Notes: a model not told the origin generated them from the letters alone. A DNA stretch of 64,000 bases from Hahella chejuensis KCTC 2396 (GCF_000012985.1 NC_007645.1:4300581-4364580); one strand, 5' to 3'; shown: positions 18,186-27,940, counted from the stretch's first letter. Translations and numbers: made by a program.

Positions 18186-19009
18186 TAGCAGCGCTCCTGG
18201 GGATCGCCGTGGGAGTGCTGCTTGGGCTGACTGGCGCCGGCGGCTCCATTATCGCTGTGCCCCTGTTGATGTGGAGTCTCGGCTGGACGCTGCCGCAGGC
18301 GGCGCCAGTGGCGTTGCTGGCGGTCAGCGCCGCCGCCACTTTAGGCGTGGTGAACGCTTGGCCGCAAGGCTCTGTTCGCTATCGCGCCGCGACGGTGATG
18401 GCCCTGGCCGGTATGCTGATGGCGCCCATCGGCCTTTGGGCCGCCCATCGCGCGCCCGTACACCTGCTGGCGTTGGTGTTCGCCGTGGTGTTGCTGGGCG
18501 TGGCTCTGCGCATGTGGCGACAAGCCCGTCGCGCTCCCGAAGAAGCCAAAATGGGCTGGGCGAGCGTGCAAAGCGACGGCACTGAACTCAAAGGTCCCAT
18601 CTGCCAGCTCAACCCTGATACGGGTCGTCTGCGCTGGACCCGCCCCTGCTCTATGGCGATCGTCAGCAGCGGCGCGCTCACCGGCTTTCTGTCAGGTTTA
18701 TTGGGCGTGGGCGGAGGATTCGTTATCGTCCCCGCCTTGCGCATGGTGTCGCCGCTTCCCTTCCATTCTGCGGTGGCGACCTCGCTGATGGCGGTCGCCC
18801 TCACCAGCGCAGGCACTGTCAGTTTATTCATGCTCAGCGGCAAAACACTTCCCTGGATGATCGCCCTGCCCTTCGTCGCCGGCGCCATGGCGGGCATGCT
18901 GGGAGGGCGTCGCCTCGCGCCGCGGTTCGCCGGACCGCACCTGCAGCAGGGCTTCGCCGTCATCATGGCGGGAGTTGGCGTGATGATGATCCTGAAGTCT
19001 CTGCTGTAG
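18179..19009 (+). CDS. TauE/SafE-family sulfite/sulfonate exporter
   Basis: A 276-residue membrane protein with two similar halves of four helices each. The first half opens with LLGIAVGVLLGLTGAGGSIIAVPLLMW and the second with ALTGFLSGLLGVGGGFVIVPALRM, the duplicated GxxGxGGG family signature. The loop between the halves (about residues 115-155) is polar. In this operon it would export sulfite made by persulfide oxidation. The start overlaps the DUF442 stop by 7 bases, indicating coupled translation. Confidence 0.87.
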   Translation: MLIAALLGIAVGVLLGLTGAGGSIIAVPLLMWSLGWTLPQAAPVALLAVSAAATLGVVNAWPQGSVRYRAATVMALAGMLMAPIGLWAAHRAPVHLLALVFAVVLLGVALRMWRQARRAPEEAKMGWASVQSDGTELKGPICQLNPDTGRLRWTRPCSMAIVSSGALTGFLSGLLGVGGGFVIVPALRMVSPLPFHSAVATSLMAVALTSAGTVSLFMLSGKTLPWMIALPFVAGAMAGMLGGRRLAPRFAGPHLQQGFAVIMAGVGVMMILKSLL

Positions 19010-19058
19010 ACCAGTACAGCTTTGTACCATTGCATCCCTGTCCATTGCAGACATTAAA

Positions 19059-19090
19059 AAGCCCGCGGCGATCATTGTCACCGCGGGCTT
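19059..19090. terminator. Bidirectional intrinsic terminator
   Basis: Arms AAGCCCGCGG and CCGCGGGCTT flank a 12-base loop, with an A-tract before and T-rich sequence after. It lies between the convergent exporter and metalloprotease genes. Confidence 0.85.
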
Positions 19091-19132
19091 GTTTATCTCT
19101 ACTTTATCTCCGCGTCAGAGCGCGATCTGAAA

Positions 19133-21214
19133 TTACGGCGCGATGCGAATATCCACGCCCGAGCCTTTTTTCAAAGTGCAGGGAGAGTGGATGGCGTAAT
19201 CCCCGGCGATGCGCATATACAACGGCCCGCCGCTTAATCCATCCGGCAACTGAATCGTGGTCGTCAGCTCATAAGCATCCGCCTCAGATTGCGTCACCTC
19301 GCGCAGCATCTCATTCGCACTCTCTTCAAAGCGTCCATCGTTATCCGCATCCAGCCAGATCTTCCATGTGTTGGAAGGCGACGCAGCTAACTTATCGCCT
19401 TTCACTGTGATGGTCACAGCGTTCGCATCAGTGATAGCGATAGCGTTCTCAGTGTAATCCGTACGCAAAGGATCTGGCGTATCGATGACAGTTCCGGCGA
19501 CTGTCACTTGATCAATTCGTCGAGTCGCTTTCTCCGCCTGATAAAACGCGCAATACTCATCCGTCACGGATAAAGATTTACTGAAACGATCAGTGCGGCC
19601 GTCAACGTCCGTCACTTGCAGAAACACCTCATAAGTTCCTTTCTGATCGTAAAGATGCTGCGGCGACGCCTCTGTCGACATCTGCCCATCGCCAAACTCC
19701 CAACGCCAGGAGGAAACCGTACTATCGCTACGACTGTCATCCGCGAACTCGACCCGCAACTTGTAACTCTCATTCGTAAAGTGCGCTAGCGTGTCTTGTT
19801 CCAGTAACTGTATCTTGACCGCCCGGAACGCCATCACCACATCCTGTTCAGATTCACCCATGGCGATCGCCGCCGTGCGCAGACACTGCGCAGCGCCGCG
19901 CAGGTCCATTTGCGGGTCCCAGCAATCTCTGGCGGCCTTGATATAAAGCCGATACGCCCGCTCCGGACTCCACTTGTTCGCCAGTTGATAGAAGGGGTAA
20001 GTCATCATGCCGATACGCAGATAAACGTTATCGCCTGCCTCGTCATAATCAAAATAGCTGGCGATCGCCCCGGTTTCGGTCACGATGCGATCAAGCTGAC
20101 GCATTCGGTGATTCGATTCTTTAGCGTGCACCCAATCCAGTTCGCCGGTGTACTCGTATTTCGCCATTGCGCCGGATATATCCCCAAATGCTTCATGCAC
20201 GGTTCTGGCGTCGCTGCTCATCGCCGCACCGAATACCTTGAGACGGCTGATGCGCGACAGGACCCCATGGCCAATTTCATGAGCGACAATATCCAGGGTC
20301 GCCAGTCCGTAGGCCACTCCCACGGCGTCGCTGAAATTGGCGTAAGCGCCATCCCAGTAGGCATTGGCTCGCCACCAGTCGCCATAGTGAACGCGCAGGC
20401 GCAGTTTGCCTTCCAAAGGCGGTTCGCCCAGGTATTTGGCGAACATGTCATGGGTCAGGGTCCCATAGAACAAGGCGTCATTCAAAGAGGAATAGGTCCA
20501 GACCTCAGTTTCTGCGTCGTCCGCCCATGTCGTGCGGAAATTGTTTTCCATTGAGGCGCTGCAATCGAAGTCATAGGAAGGGAAATTTCGCTCATCGACG
20601 GTATTCGGTTGATCGCCGGAGCCGCCTTCATACACAGCATCCACTTCATTCGCCATGTCTATCACTTGCACCAGCCCATTATCGAAAGTACAGCGGCCGT
20701 CCTCTGACTTAGCGACTTTCAGCGCAGATCGATCAACGCCATAACGCCAACTCGCCAAGGCTGAACCGCCAGGTCCCTGAATCTCGGCGTTGCTTTGATA
20801 ATCCAAAAATCTGACTGGCGCGCCGTCTTTAGATTCTCCCGCCGCAGTGGCGGTATAAGCGAAGAGTTGGGCGCCATCCTGAGGCGGCTGACTTCCATTG
20901 GGTAAAGTGAGATGGCTGGGAGCGGCTGAATCCGACTCCGCCACCACATCGCCCAATCGGGCTCCCTGGGTGGAGTCCATCCAGTACAGACGCACGCGTT
21001 CTCCCTGCGCCGCCGCTTTGAGTAATTGAATCTCGACGCCGCCCCCGATGGCGCCGACTGCGCCATCCTGATCGCGAAAATAGACGGCGGCGATATTATT
21101 GGCGGGAGGGTCCACTTTGACAGGCTCTGAGCCGCCTGATCCCCCGCCTCCTGAACACCCAACCATCCCTAGAGAAACGCTTCCTACCAACAGAGTTCCA
21201 ACAACAGGTTTCAA
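19133..21214 (-). CDS. Secreted M4-like zinc metalloprotease with PKD domain, lipoprotein
   Basis: About 693 residues from TTG 21214, chosen because AGAAGG lies eight bases upstream and the start gives a compact lipoprotein signal (KPVVGTLLVGSVSLGMVGC) with a Gly/Ser linker after it; the frame stays open to 21316. The zinc motif HEIGH is at about residues 312-316 and the third ligand region HEAFGD at about 340-345, as in thermolysin-type peptidases. A PKD domain follows (about 500-570; WEFGDGQMSTEASPQHLYDQ). The C-terminal 110 residues look like another beta domain. A surface-anchored protease is expected. Confidence 0.83.
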   Translation of the reverse strand: MKPVVGTLLVGSVSLGMVGCSGGGGSGGSEPVKVDPPANNIAAVYFRDQDGAVGAIGGGVEIQLLKAAAQGERVRLYWMDSTQGARLGDVVAESDSAAPSHLTLPNGSQPPQDGAQLFAYTATAAGESKDGAPVRFLDYQSNAEIQGPGGSALASWRYGVDRSALKVAKSEDGRCTFDNGLVQVIDMANEVDAVYEGGSGDQPNTVDERNFPSYDFDCSASMENNFRTTWADDAETEVWTYSSLNDALFYGTLTHDMFAKYLGEPPLEGKLRLRVHYGDWWRANAYWDGAYANFSDAVGVAYGLATLDIVAHEIGHGVLSRISRLKVFGAAMSSDARTVHEAFGDISGAMAKYEYTGELDWVHAKESNHRMRQLDRIVTETGAIASYFDYDEAGDNVYLRIGMMTYPFYQLANKWSPERAYRLYIKAARDCWDPQMDLRGAAQCLRTAAIAMGESEQDVVMAFRAVKIQLLEQDTLAHFTNESYKLRVEFADDSRSDSTVSSWRWEFGDGQMSTEASPQHLYDQKGTYEVFLQVTDVDGRTDRFSKSLSVTDEYCAFYQAEKATRRIDQVTVAGTVIDTPDPLRTDYTENAIAITDANAVTITVKGDKLAASPSNTWKIWLDADNDGRFEESANEMLREVTQSEADAYELTTTIQLPDGLSGGPLYMRIAGDYAIHSPCTLKKGSGVDIRIAP

Positions 21215-21365
21215 ACCGACATCCTTCTGTATGTAATGTATCTGACAGTGCTTGATCGTCTCATTCCGATATGACGCGGTGGTGACTTGCAGGCGCAGAG
21301 AGTCCCTCTGCGTCAATCACTTAGCTAACGGAACGCTGGATCATACCAACAAACATTACAATTTA

Positions 21366-21986
21366 TCACCAAACTAATCCAAAGCGGCCCGCAAAGGGAT
21401 CATGGGAAGGACTCCTATTCCATTCGTACTCCGCTTCATTCGCTACCCGTTCCGCCGTTTCCGCGTCAACCAGCACTTCGATCAGTCGCAACGCCATATC
21501 CATCCCTGCGGAAATCCCCGCAGAAGTGTAACGATTACGATCCTCCACCCAGCGCGCCTGTTTCACCCATTCCGTTTCCAGGCCCTGAGACATCGGCCAT
21601 GCGAAGGACTGTTTGTTAGTGGTGGCGCGATAACCGTCTAAAAGACCCGCCGCCGCCAGAACGCCTGCGCCGGTGCACACCGAGGCCAGAATCCTGGCGC
21701 TGTGCGCCTGCCGCCGCAGCCATTCAAGCAATGCCGGATTGCTCGCCTGTTGTCGAGTCCCCGCTCCGCCGGGAACCAGAATCAGGTCATAGCGTCGCTC
21801 GTCCGCCAACGCATATTCCGCATAGCCGCAGACACCTGCGGAGCTGCGTACTGGCCCCATCTTCTCAGCCACCTGATAAACAACGAAAAATTCATCAGCC
21901 AGACCGAACATTTCCAATGGTCCGTAAAAATCCAGAAGTTCAAAACCTTCGAATAGAACCGCTGCGACGTTGATTTTTTCTCTCAT
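21366..21986 (-). CDS. DJ-1/PfpI-family protein
   Basis: A 206-residue protein of the class I glutamine-amidotransferase-like fold. The nucleophile elbow ASVCTGAGVLAAAGLLDG holds the family cysteine, and the N-terminus AAVLFEGFELLDFYGPLEMF with Glu in the first strand fits the DJ-1/PfpI superfamily, near the isonitrile hydratase/ThiJ-like branch. Such proteins are glyoxalases, hydratases or chaperones; which one applies cannot be read here. Start ATG 21986 has GAGAGAGG upstream. It is divergent from a GlxA-type regulator that contains the same fold, so that regulator may control it. Confidence 0.82.
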   Translation of the reverse strand: MREKINVAAVLFEGFELLDFYGPLEMFGLADEFFVVYQVAEKMGPVRSSAGVCGYAEYALADERRYDLILVPGGAGTRQQASNPALLEWLRRQAHSARILASVCTGAGVLAAAGLLDGYRATTNKQSFAWPMSQGLETEWVKQARWVEDRNRYTSAGISAGMDMALRLIEVLVDAETAERVANEAEYEWNRSPSHDPFAGRFGLVW

Positions 21987-22196
21987 GATTCACCTCTCTC
22001 CATTAGCGCGTATTGCTTATTGATGTTCACAATCCATGCGGTTAAGACTAAGATAACGCAATACGATTAAACATCGCCGACAGGGACATCATTGGTAACT
22101 TTTCGGTCGTATTTACTGAAAGATGTTGCAACAGGCGGTGACGGGGAATTCCTGAGCATTCATCGCCACCTCCGCTGACTGCGAGTAATCGCCGCT

Positions 22197-23162
22197 ATGA
22201 CGCCGCTTAAAATTGGTTTTTTGCTCTTCCCCGACACTCATTTACTCGACTTGTCCGGACCGGCGCAGGCGCTGCGCACGCTCAGTGATCATCGACCTGG
22301 GCAAGTGGAGATGATCTTCTTCTCTCCCTCGCCGTCGGTCGTCAGTTACCAGGGCGTCACGCTGAGCGGACTGGCCTCGTTGCCTGCTGAAGACATCGTT
22401 TTCGACTTACTGATCGTCAATGGCAGCAAGTACAAAGAAGACATGGTCAGCGACAAAGAAAGCCAACAAGGCCTGATGTGGTTACAGAACTACGCCCAGC
22501 GCTATCCTCAGGCCGCCATCGCCTCCGTGTGCACCGGCGCGTTCTATTTGGCCCGGGCGGGACTGCTGCGCAATCGCCACTGCACCACTCATCATGGCCA
22601 TGTGGACAGCCTGAAGCTGGCCGAGCCCAGCGCGACGGTTTTGGAGAACCGCCTGTATGTGCGCGACGGTCCCATTATCACGTCCGCGGGGGTCACCACA
22701 GGAGCGGATATGATTCTCGCCTGGATGGCGGAGACCTTTGACGATGATCTGGCGCAGCATATCGCCCGGGAGCTGGTGATCTACGCACGTAGAGACGGCG
22801 AGCAGGCGCAAATTTCCGAACGCAGACGCTATCGCAATCATTTGGATCAGAAGGTTCATCGCTTGCAGGATCGCATTTCCGCCGCGCCGGAGTTGCCCTG
22901 GACTGCCGGACAACTGGAGCGGGAAGTCAATTTGGGCTATCGGCAGCTGACGCGTCGTTTCCGTCTCGCTACGGGCGTCAGCATCAAGCAATACCAACTC
23001 ATTCTGAGACTTGAAGCCGCCCAAAAATTATTGAGAGATGGCCAGCACATGAACATCGAACGTCTGGCTGAAACAGTGGGGTTTCAGTCCGCGCACGCTT
23101 TCCGCAAAGCCTGGAAAAATCGCTTCGGCGCGCCGCCTTCCGCCTATGAAGGAAAAGAGTAA
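22197..23162 (+). CDS. GlxA-type transcriptional regulator (DJ-1/PfpI + AraC)
   Basis: The 321-residue protein joins an N-terminal DJ-1/PfpI-like domain (residues about 5-185; IASVCTGAFYLARAGLLRN keeps the cysteine elbow) to a C-terminal AraC DNA-binding domain (about 225-318; VNLGYRQLTRRFRLATGVS and ETVGFQSAHAFRKAWKNRFG). Members of this group activate catabolic operons such as those for carnitine, arginine or choline. The nearest divergent gene is a stand-alone DJ-1/PfpI protein, the likely target. The effector is unknown. Confidence 0.87.
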   Translation: MTPLKIGFLLFPDTHLLDLSGPAQALRTLSDHRPGQVEMIFFSPSPSVVSYQGVTLSGLASLPAEDIVFDLLIVNGSKYKEDMVSDKESQQGLMWLQNYAQRYPQAAIASVCTGAFYLARAGLLRNRHCTTHHGHVDSLKLAEPSATVLENRLYVRDGPIITSAGVTTGADMILAWMAETFDDDLAQHIARELVIYARRDGEQAQISERRRYRNHLDQKVHRLQDRISAAPELPWTAGQLEREVNLGYRQLTRRFRLATGVSIKQYQLILRLEAAQKLLRDGQHMNIERLAETVGFQSAHAFRKAWKNRFGAPPSAYEGKE

Positions 23163-23184
23163 ATCATTCTGGCCGACAAAGACT

Positions 23185-24282
23185 TCAATATGGCGGAGCC
23201 AGACGCCTGAAACCATGCCATAGGACAATGACCAGAAACGCCAGATTACGCAGTAATAGCAGGGGGCCGGGCAACAGCGGCGTCCGCACCGTCTTTCCCT
23301 GACGGATGGCGAGATCCACACGCCCCGCCAACGCTCTGAAATAAACGGGATTGAAAGGCCAATCCTTTATCCCCTGCAGCCAGGATGCGGGTATGCCTTT
23401 CTCCTCCACGCCTGCGCCCACTATGCCGCCCAGAATCGCGGCGGTGGTATCGGTATCGCCGCCCAACGCCACGATCTGCGCAATCCCAGCGGCATAGTCC
23501 TGTTGATGCAGGAGCCAGACGTACAGCACCATCGGCATGGTGTGATACATATATCCCGTCACGCCCCGCTCCAGCCCAAGCTGTTGCGCAAACTGCGCGG
23601 GAGTCAAACCTTGCTGTAACGCAAAGTCCAAACTATCCAGCAACGCATCGAATTCGCTGACCGCCGCCACTGTCGCCTTTGACTGACCCAATTGCGCGAA
23701 AAACCATTGCAGGTCCGACCTGTAAGTCGCAACCTCGACGCGCCCCTGCCCCGCCAGATACGCCGCCCGGGCTGCGGCGACGGCGCCTACCAGCGCTTTC
23801 GGGTCTCGATGGGTCAACTGAGTGGACGCCCGTAAATACGCCAACAAGGTCTCCGGCTCGCCCCCCAGGGCCACGCCAATGATCGGCGCGCGCATGGCTG
23901 GTCCATTGCCCGCAGACCAAACCCCGCTACGCCCTGCGGGAAATCCCAGCCACAACTTTATAAGCGCACGCCCGGTAGCCAGTCCGACTCCGGCAGGAAG
24001 TCGCGCCAGCCACCAACGCAGACGCCACGCCAGACTCCTGGCGAATTGATCCGCATCGGAGCCATAATGCGCCATCGCAGCGGCGGTCATGGCCGCATGC
24101 TCGCTATCGTCGGAAACCATACCTCTCCCAAAAACCAAACGTTGCTGCAGCGGTCCCGGAAATAACCGGGCCAAACGCTTTGGTCCAATTCCTTCGCATG
24201 GCAAGCCGATAGCGTCGCCGACCATCAGCCCGAGAAGAGACCCTTGCAACGCCTCACATCGACGATCATTGTCCTCGCTCAT
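23185..24282 (-). CDS. ADP-ribosylglycohydrolase-family protein
   Basis: The 365-residue protein has the DraG/ARH fold signatures: LMVGDAIGLPCEG near the N-terminus, SDDSEHAAM in place of the usual T-D-D-T metal-binding block, and the C-terminal GGDTDTTAAILGGIVGAG with two metal ligands. The family removes ADP-ribose from proteins or small molecules using two magnesium ions. The N-terminal variant block keeps the acidic residues, so activity is plausible. The last 40 residues after the fold hold a hydrophobic stretch (LLLLRNLAFLVIVLWHG) that may anchor the protein in the membrane, which is unusual. No ADP-ribosyltransferase is seen nearby. Confidence 0.83.
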   Translation of the reverse strand: MSEDNDRRCEALQGSLLGLMVGDAIGLPCEGIGPKRLARLFPGPLQQRLVFGRGMVSDDSEHAAMTAAAMAHYGSDADQFARSLAWRLRWWLARLPAGVGLATGRALIKLWLGFPAGRSGVWSAGNGPAMRAPIIGVALGGEPETLLAYLRASTQLTHRDPKALVGAVAAARAAYLAGQGRVEVATYRSDLQWFFAQLGQSKATVAAVSEFDALLDSLDFALQQGLTPAQFAQQLGLERGVTGYMYHTMPMVLYVWLLHQQDYAAGIAQIVALGGDTDTTAAILGGIVGAGVEEKGIPASWLQGIKDWPFNPVYFRALAGRVDLAIRQGKTVRTPLLPGPLLLLRNLAFLVIVLWHGFRRLAPPY

Positions 24283-24449
24283 GCATAGTAGCTCCCGTTT
24301 CTTTCGCCTGTTTTCTTACCCCTCATTCGCCGACTACGGATGACAATCACGCAAGCTATTGTTTAGCAGAGCCCTCACATTTACGCTCAGGCGCGCTATC
24401 GGGGTACACTAGGTTTCAGTGTAAACCGATAGCGCAAGGCAGTGTTGAT

Positions 24450-25280
24450 ATGAGTTGGAAAGAGTTGGCGCCTTTTATTGTGTTTTTGATCCTCGCAGCC
24501 AGCGCCGTAGTGATGGTGATGTGGTATCCCAACCAACGCCTCAGGAAAATTCGCTCTGCTCCGTTCCCGGAAACCTGGGAAGTCATTCTGGAAGCCAACC
24601 TGCCCGTCTACAAACGCCTTCCAGACAATCTCAAGCATCAGCTTCAGGGACTGATCAACGTCTTTCTGCACCAGAAAACCTTCTACGGCTGCGCTGGCCT
24701 GGAAATCACGGATGAGATGCGGGTCACCATCGCTGGAGAAGCCTGTTTGCTTCTACTGAACAGGTCCACTAATGAATATAACGACCTGCGCTTTATCCTG
24801 GTGTATCCAGAAGCATTCCGGGCCGAGCGCGAGGTCATCAACGACGACGGGACCGCCGCCGTGTCCTCTCATGGCCTGCTGGGAGAGTCCTGGAACAATG
24901 GCAAGGTGATTTTGTCCTGGGATGATGTTATCGCCGGCGCCCGCGATTTTACGGACGGCCACAATGTCGTGCTGCATGAGTTCGCCCACCAACTGGACGG
25001 CGAGTCCGGCTCCACCAACGGCGCGCCGTTGCTGCGGACGCCCACCAGTTACCGTAGCTGGGCCCGCGTCTTGTCCGATGAGTTCAATATATTGCGCGAC
25101 AGCGCCTTCAAAGGGAAAAAGTCAGTCATGGACAATTACGGCGCCACCAATCCCGCCGAGTTTTTCGCCGTCGCCACGGAAACTTTCTATGAAAAGCCGA
25201 AGGAGATGGCGGAGAAGCACCCTGAATTGTTTCGCGAGTTGCGTAACTACTATTGTGTGGACCCCAGGGATTGGGTATAA
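24450..25280 (+). CDS. MtfA-like zinc peptidase (M90 family)
   Basis: A 276-residue protein with an N-terminal membrane helix (residues about 7-25), then the M90 domain. The zinc motif HEFAHQLDGESG is characteristic of MtfA, which in enterobacteria binds the Mlc repressor and tunes the glucose phosphotransferase system. Other matching blocks are the cysteine-containing YGCAGLEITDEMRVTIAGEACLLLLN-type segment and SYRSWARVLSDEF. Unlike E. coli MtfA this copy has the membrane anchor, which is common in marine relatives. Start ATG 24450. Confident for family, less so for role. Confidence 0.85.
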   Translation: MSWKELAPFIVFLILAASAVVMVMWYPNQRLRKIRSAPFPETWEVILEANLPVYKRLPDNLKHQLQGLINVFLHQKTFYGCAGLEITDEMRVTIAGEACLLLLNRSTNEYNDLRFILVYPEAFRAEREVINDDGTAAVSSHGLLGESWNNGKVILSWDDVIAGARDFTDGHNVVLHEFAHQLDGESGSTNGAPLLRTPTSYRSWARVLSDEFNILRDSAFKGKKSVMDNYGATNPAEFFAVATETFYEKPKEMAEKHPELFRELRNYYCVDPRDWV

Positions 25281-25324
25281 CTCCGGGGCTGTTTACCTCT
25301 CACTCTTAACCATGATCCCGCGTT

Positions 25325-26293
25325 ATGTTCAGACACTTCCGTTCCTCGTCGTTTATCCTTGGTTCGCTGTTAAGCGCTGCGCTATCAGCAACCAGCCTTA
25401 CAATTCAGGCTGAGGAATCCACGCCTGCGGCCAATGCGGAAAAATCAGCATTCACGGGACATATCTACGCCATCAAAGAAGATGACTTCCTGAAGTACGT
25501 TACCCGGGATGATATCGTCTACACCGTCGATCACGACGCTATTCAAAGAGTGGTGGTTCATTCCAAAAACGATTATTCCGGCGTCACTATTTATCCTTTG
25601 GAAGATGTCGTACTGATGTTTCGTCGCAATGGTTCGGAGAAGTACTTCACTCAGGTCACCATCAAAGAATATCTGGAGTACATGGAAAACCAGGGGCGCT
25701 GGAGCATCATGGATTATGATCGCTTCGGGTTCGGAACCTATTTCAATGGCATGCAAAAAAACAAAGACACCCTCGTCGTCGCCCAACCCGGCCCGGCGAC
25801 TTATGACGAACATCCATGCCAACAGCTGGATATCACGCAACCGGACTCTATCTCGCCAGAGCTATACACAACGATTCATTGTGATCACTTGGGCATTCCC
25901 AGAGAGTGGCTGCGTTATACGGAACTGAGAATCCCAGAGGAAGTCACGGGCTTCCCGTTCAAAGTGACGTTGAGGATGCAGGAAAAAGCGCCCAAACACG
26001 TTGACGAGTCCAAACAGGAAAAGGAAAAAGACGGAGATAGCGGTCTTGACCCCAGACTGGAAAAAGCTCTGAAGCTCACCGGCAAAGCCCTGACCAAGAC
26101 GGCGCAGGTGGTCAGTAAACTCAATGAGTTCACATATCGGGTCGTCAGAGTCGTGAACGAGCCTGTGACAAAAACGTCTTTCTTTCAGGAAGAGGATTTT
26201 ATCCGGGTGGATTCCATCGCTACTCTGCGCAGCTCCTTTTCCGACTTCCCGAAATACCACAATTCCGGCGGCTCCCATAACTGGTTCGACTGA
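25325..26293 (+). CDS. Secreted protein of unknown function
   Basis: The 322-residue protein has a signal peptide (positive MFRHFR, hydrophobic core, cleavage near IQAEES) and then a globular domain to about residue 235 with two cysteines (about residues 162 and 183) that could form a disulfide. The region about 225-250 is a highly charged Lys/Glu linker (HVDESKQEKEKDGDSG) leading to a C-terminal helical segment. I do not recognise the family. The ribosome binding site is poor. It follows mtfA by 44 bases in the same direction and may share its transcript. Confidence 0.6.
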   Translation: MFRHFRSSSFILGSLLSAALSATSLTIQAEESTPAANAEKSAFTGHIYAIKEDDFLKYVTRDDIVYTVDHDAIQRVVVHSKNDYSGVTIYPLEDVVLMFRRNGSEKYFTQVTIKEYLEYMENQGRWSIMDYDRFGFGTYFNGMQKNKDTLVVAQPGPATYDEHPCQQLDITQPDSISPELYTTIHCDHLGIPREWLRYTELRIPEEVTGFPFKVTLRMQEKAPKHVDESKQEKEKDGDSGLDPRLEKALKLTGKALTKTAQVVSKLNEFTYRVVRVVNEPVTKTSFFQEEDFIRVDSIATLRSSFSDFPKYHNSGGSHNWFD

Positions 26294-26434
26294 CGCCGCA
26301 TAACGCCCGTTTGGGAGATATAGATAGTCCCCCATATAGACATCTTCGCCAAAAAGGCTAGAATTTCCGCCCTTTGCAAGCTTGAGTCTATGCCGAATGA
26401 CTCAGTCACACACCTTCACATAAGTAAACTCGAT

Positions 26435-27925
26435 ATGAAAAAAATATGGTTAGCGGCGCCCATCGCCGTTGCAGTGGCCGCGACTCCCTTTGTCATCGCA
26501 CATAAAGCCGAACAGAATTTCGACGCTGGCGTACAGGACGTATCTTCATATCTGGCCTTCAACGGCCTGCCTGTTGAACTCACCGTTCAAAAATATGAAA
26601 AAGGTTTTCTGAGTTCCAAGGCGATTAACCGCCTGCAACTTTCCCCCGAATTCCAAAACATGATGGGTACTGGCGGCGACCAGCCTGTGTGTCTGGACTT
26701 AGTGACAGAGATCCAACACGATTACATGACCTTGCTGCAAGGCGGTCTGTTGACTGCGACCACCCGAGTTATGCCGCTTCAAAACCAGGCGGATTGTGGT
26801 CTGGCGGAAGTCTTCACTTCTGAAAAAGAACTGGCGGACATCTACATCCAGCAGTTTGGCGAAGAAGGCCCCTTCACTATCGAGTCCGCCTTCAAAATCG
26901 ATGGCTCCAACACGATTACCTTTTCTTCCAAGCCTGTCAATCTGGACAAAGAAATAGAGGGAAAGTCACTAAAGATTAACGTCACGCCCATGCAGGGCGT
27001 AGTCGGCGTCAGTTCTACTCGTGACCACGTGGTGGCGAATATCAACTGGCAGGGCCTCAATGTGACGGCTCACAATGGTGAGAAAGTCGGCGACGTAAAG
27101 GTTGGCTCTTACACCTTGAAAATGGAAGCGAGCCAAATCCTGGAGCATCTCTGGGCGGGTTCCTCTGAGCAGATTATCAGCGACATCAAAGTCGGCGGCG
27201 AAGACGGTCAGAACTTCAGCATCAGCGCCATCACGATAACAGGCAAAGACACTGTCGCAGAAAACATGGTGAGCAGCGCCGGGTCCGTCAATGTGAACGA
27301 CATCCTGTATAACGGAATGGATGCGGGCTCCATGGCCCTGGACCTGTCCTTCAATAACTTTGAGACGGAAGCCACCAACCGTTTAGTGGGCATTATCAAG
27401 CAAATCAACGCCCAGGCCACCACGACCACTGATCCTGATAAGTTCATGGCCGAACTGGAAAACCAGAAAGACGCTATCGTGGCGGACTTGATCACTCTGG
27501 CGAAAAAGGCGGATATCAAAATTGATAAATGGGAACTTAAGCTGGGCGAAAACAGCTTTAACGCCAACGCAGACCTGCGTATGGATGGCGTTGACCAGCT
27601 ATCCGCCGAGATCCTGAAGGAGCAACCACAAGCTTTGATGGCGAACGTTCTGTTAAACGCAGAAGGGAAGCTGGATGAAGCGTTAGTCAACAGCTACGCC
27701 GACATCATGGTCGCTACGCAAAGCAGCAAAATGGAATTAACCGACGAAGACAAAGCGCAAATGAAAGAAATGCTGCTTATGCAGTTCTCCAACATGGCGC
27801 AAATGTATGTGCAAATGGGGTTCCTGAACTACGACGAAGCGTCTGCTCAGTACAACGCCAAAGTAGGCTTCGCCAAAGGGGCGTTGATCGTTAATGGCCA
27901 GCCGTTCAACCCGAATGGCGGTTAA
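26435..27925 (+). CDS. DUF945 (YdgA-like) family protein
   Basis: About 496 residues from ATG 26435, chosen because it places the signal or anchor sequence (KKIWLAAPIAVAVAATPFVIA) at the N-terminus; the frame also opens at ATG 26390. The motif YEKGFLSSKA and the long beta-rich body with repeated amphipathic strands match the DUF945 family of inner-membrane-anchored periplasmic proteins, which look like AsmA/bridge-type lipid-binding proteins. The C-terminal part is helical (DEDKAQMKEMLLMQFSNMAQ). Function is unknown in most bacteria. Confidence 0.72.
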   Translation: MKKIWLAAPIAVAVAATPFVIAHKAEQNFDAGVQDVSSYLAFNGLPVELTVQKYEKGFLSSKAINRLQLSPEFQNMMGTGGDQPVCLDLVTEIQHDYMTLLQGGLLTATTRVMPLQNQADCGLAEVFTSEKELADIYIQQFGEEGPFTIESAFKIDGSNTITFSSKPVNLDKEIEGKSLKINVTPMQGVVGVSSTRDHVVANINWQGLNVTAHNGEKVGDVKVGSYTLKMEASQILEHLWAGSSEQIISDIKVGGEDGQNFSISAITITGKDTVAENMVSSAGSVNVNDILYNGMDAGSMALDLSFNNFETEATNRLVGIIKQINAQATTTTDPDKFMAELENQKDAIVADLITLAKKADIKIDKWELKLGENSFNANADLRMDGVDQLSAEILKEQPQALMANVLLNAEGKLDEALVNSYADIMVATQSSKMELTDEDKAQMKEMLLMQFSNMAQMYVQMGFLNYDEASAQYNAKVGFAKGALIVNGQPFNPNGG

Positions 27926-27940
27926 ACCATCAGCTCATTG

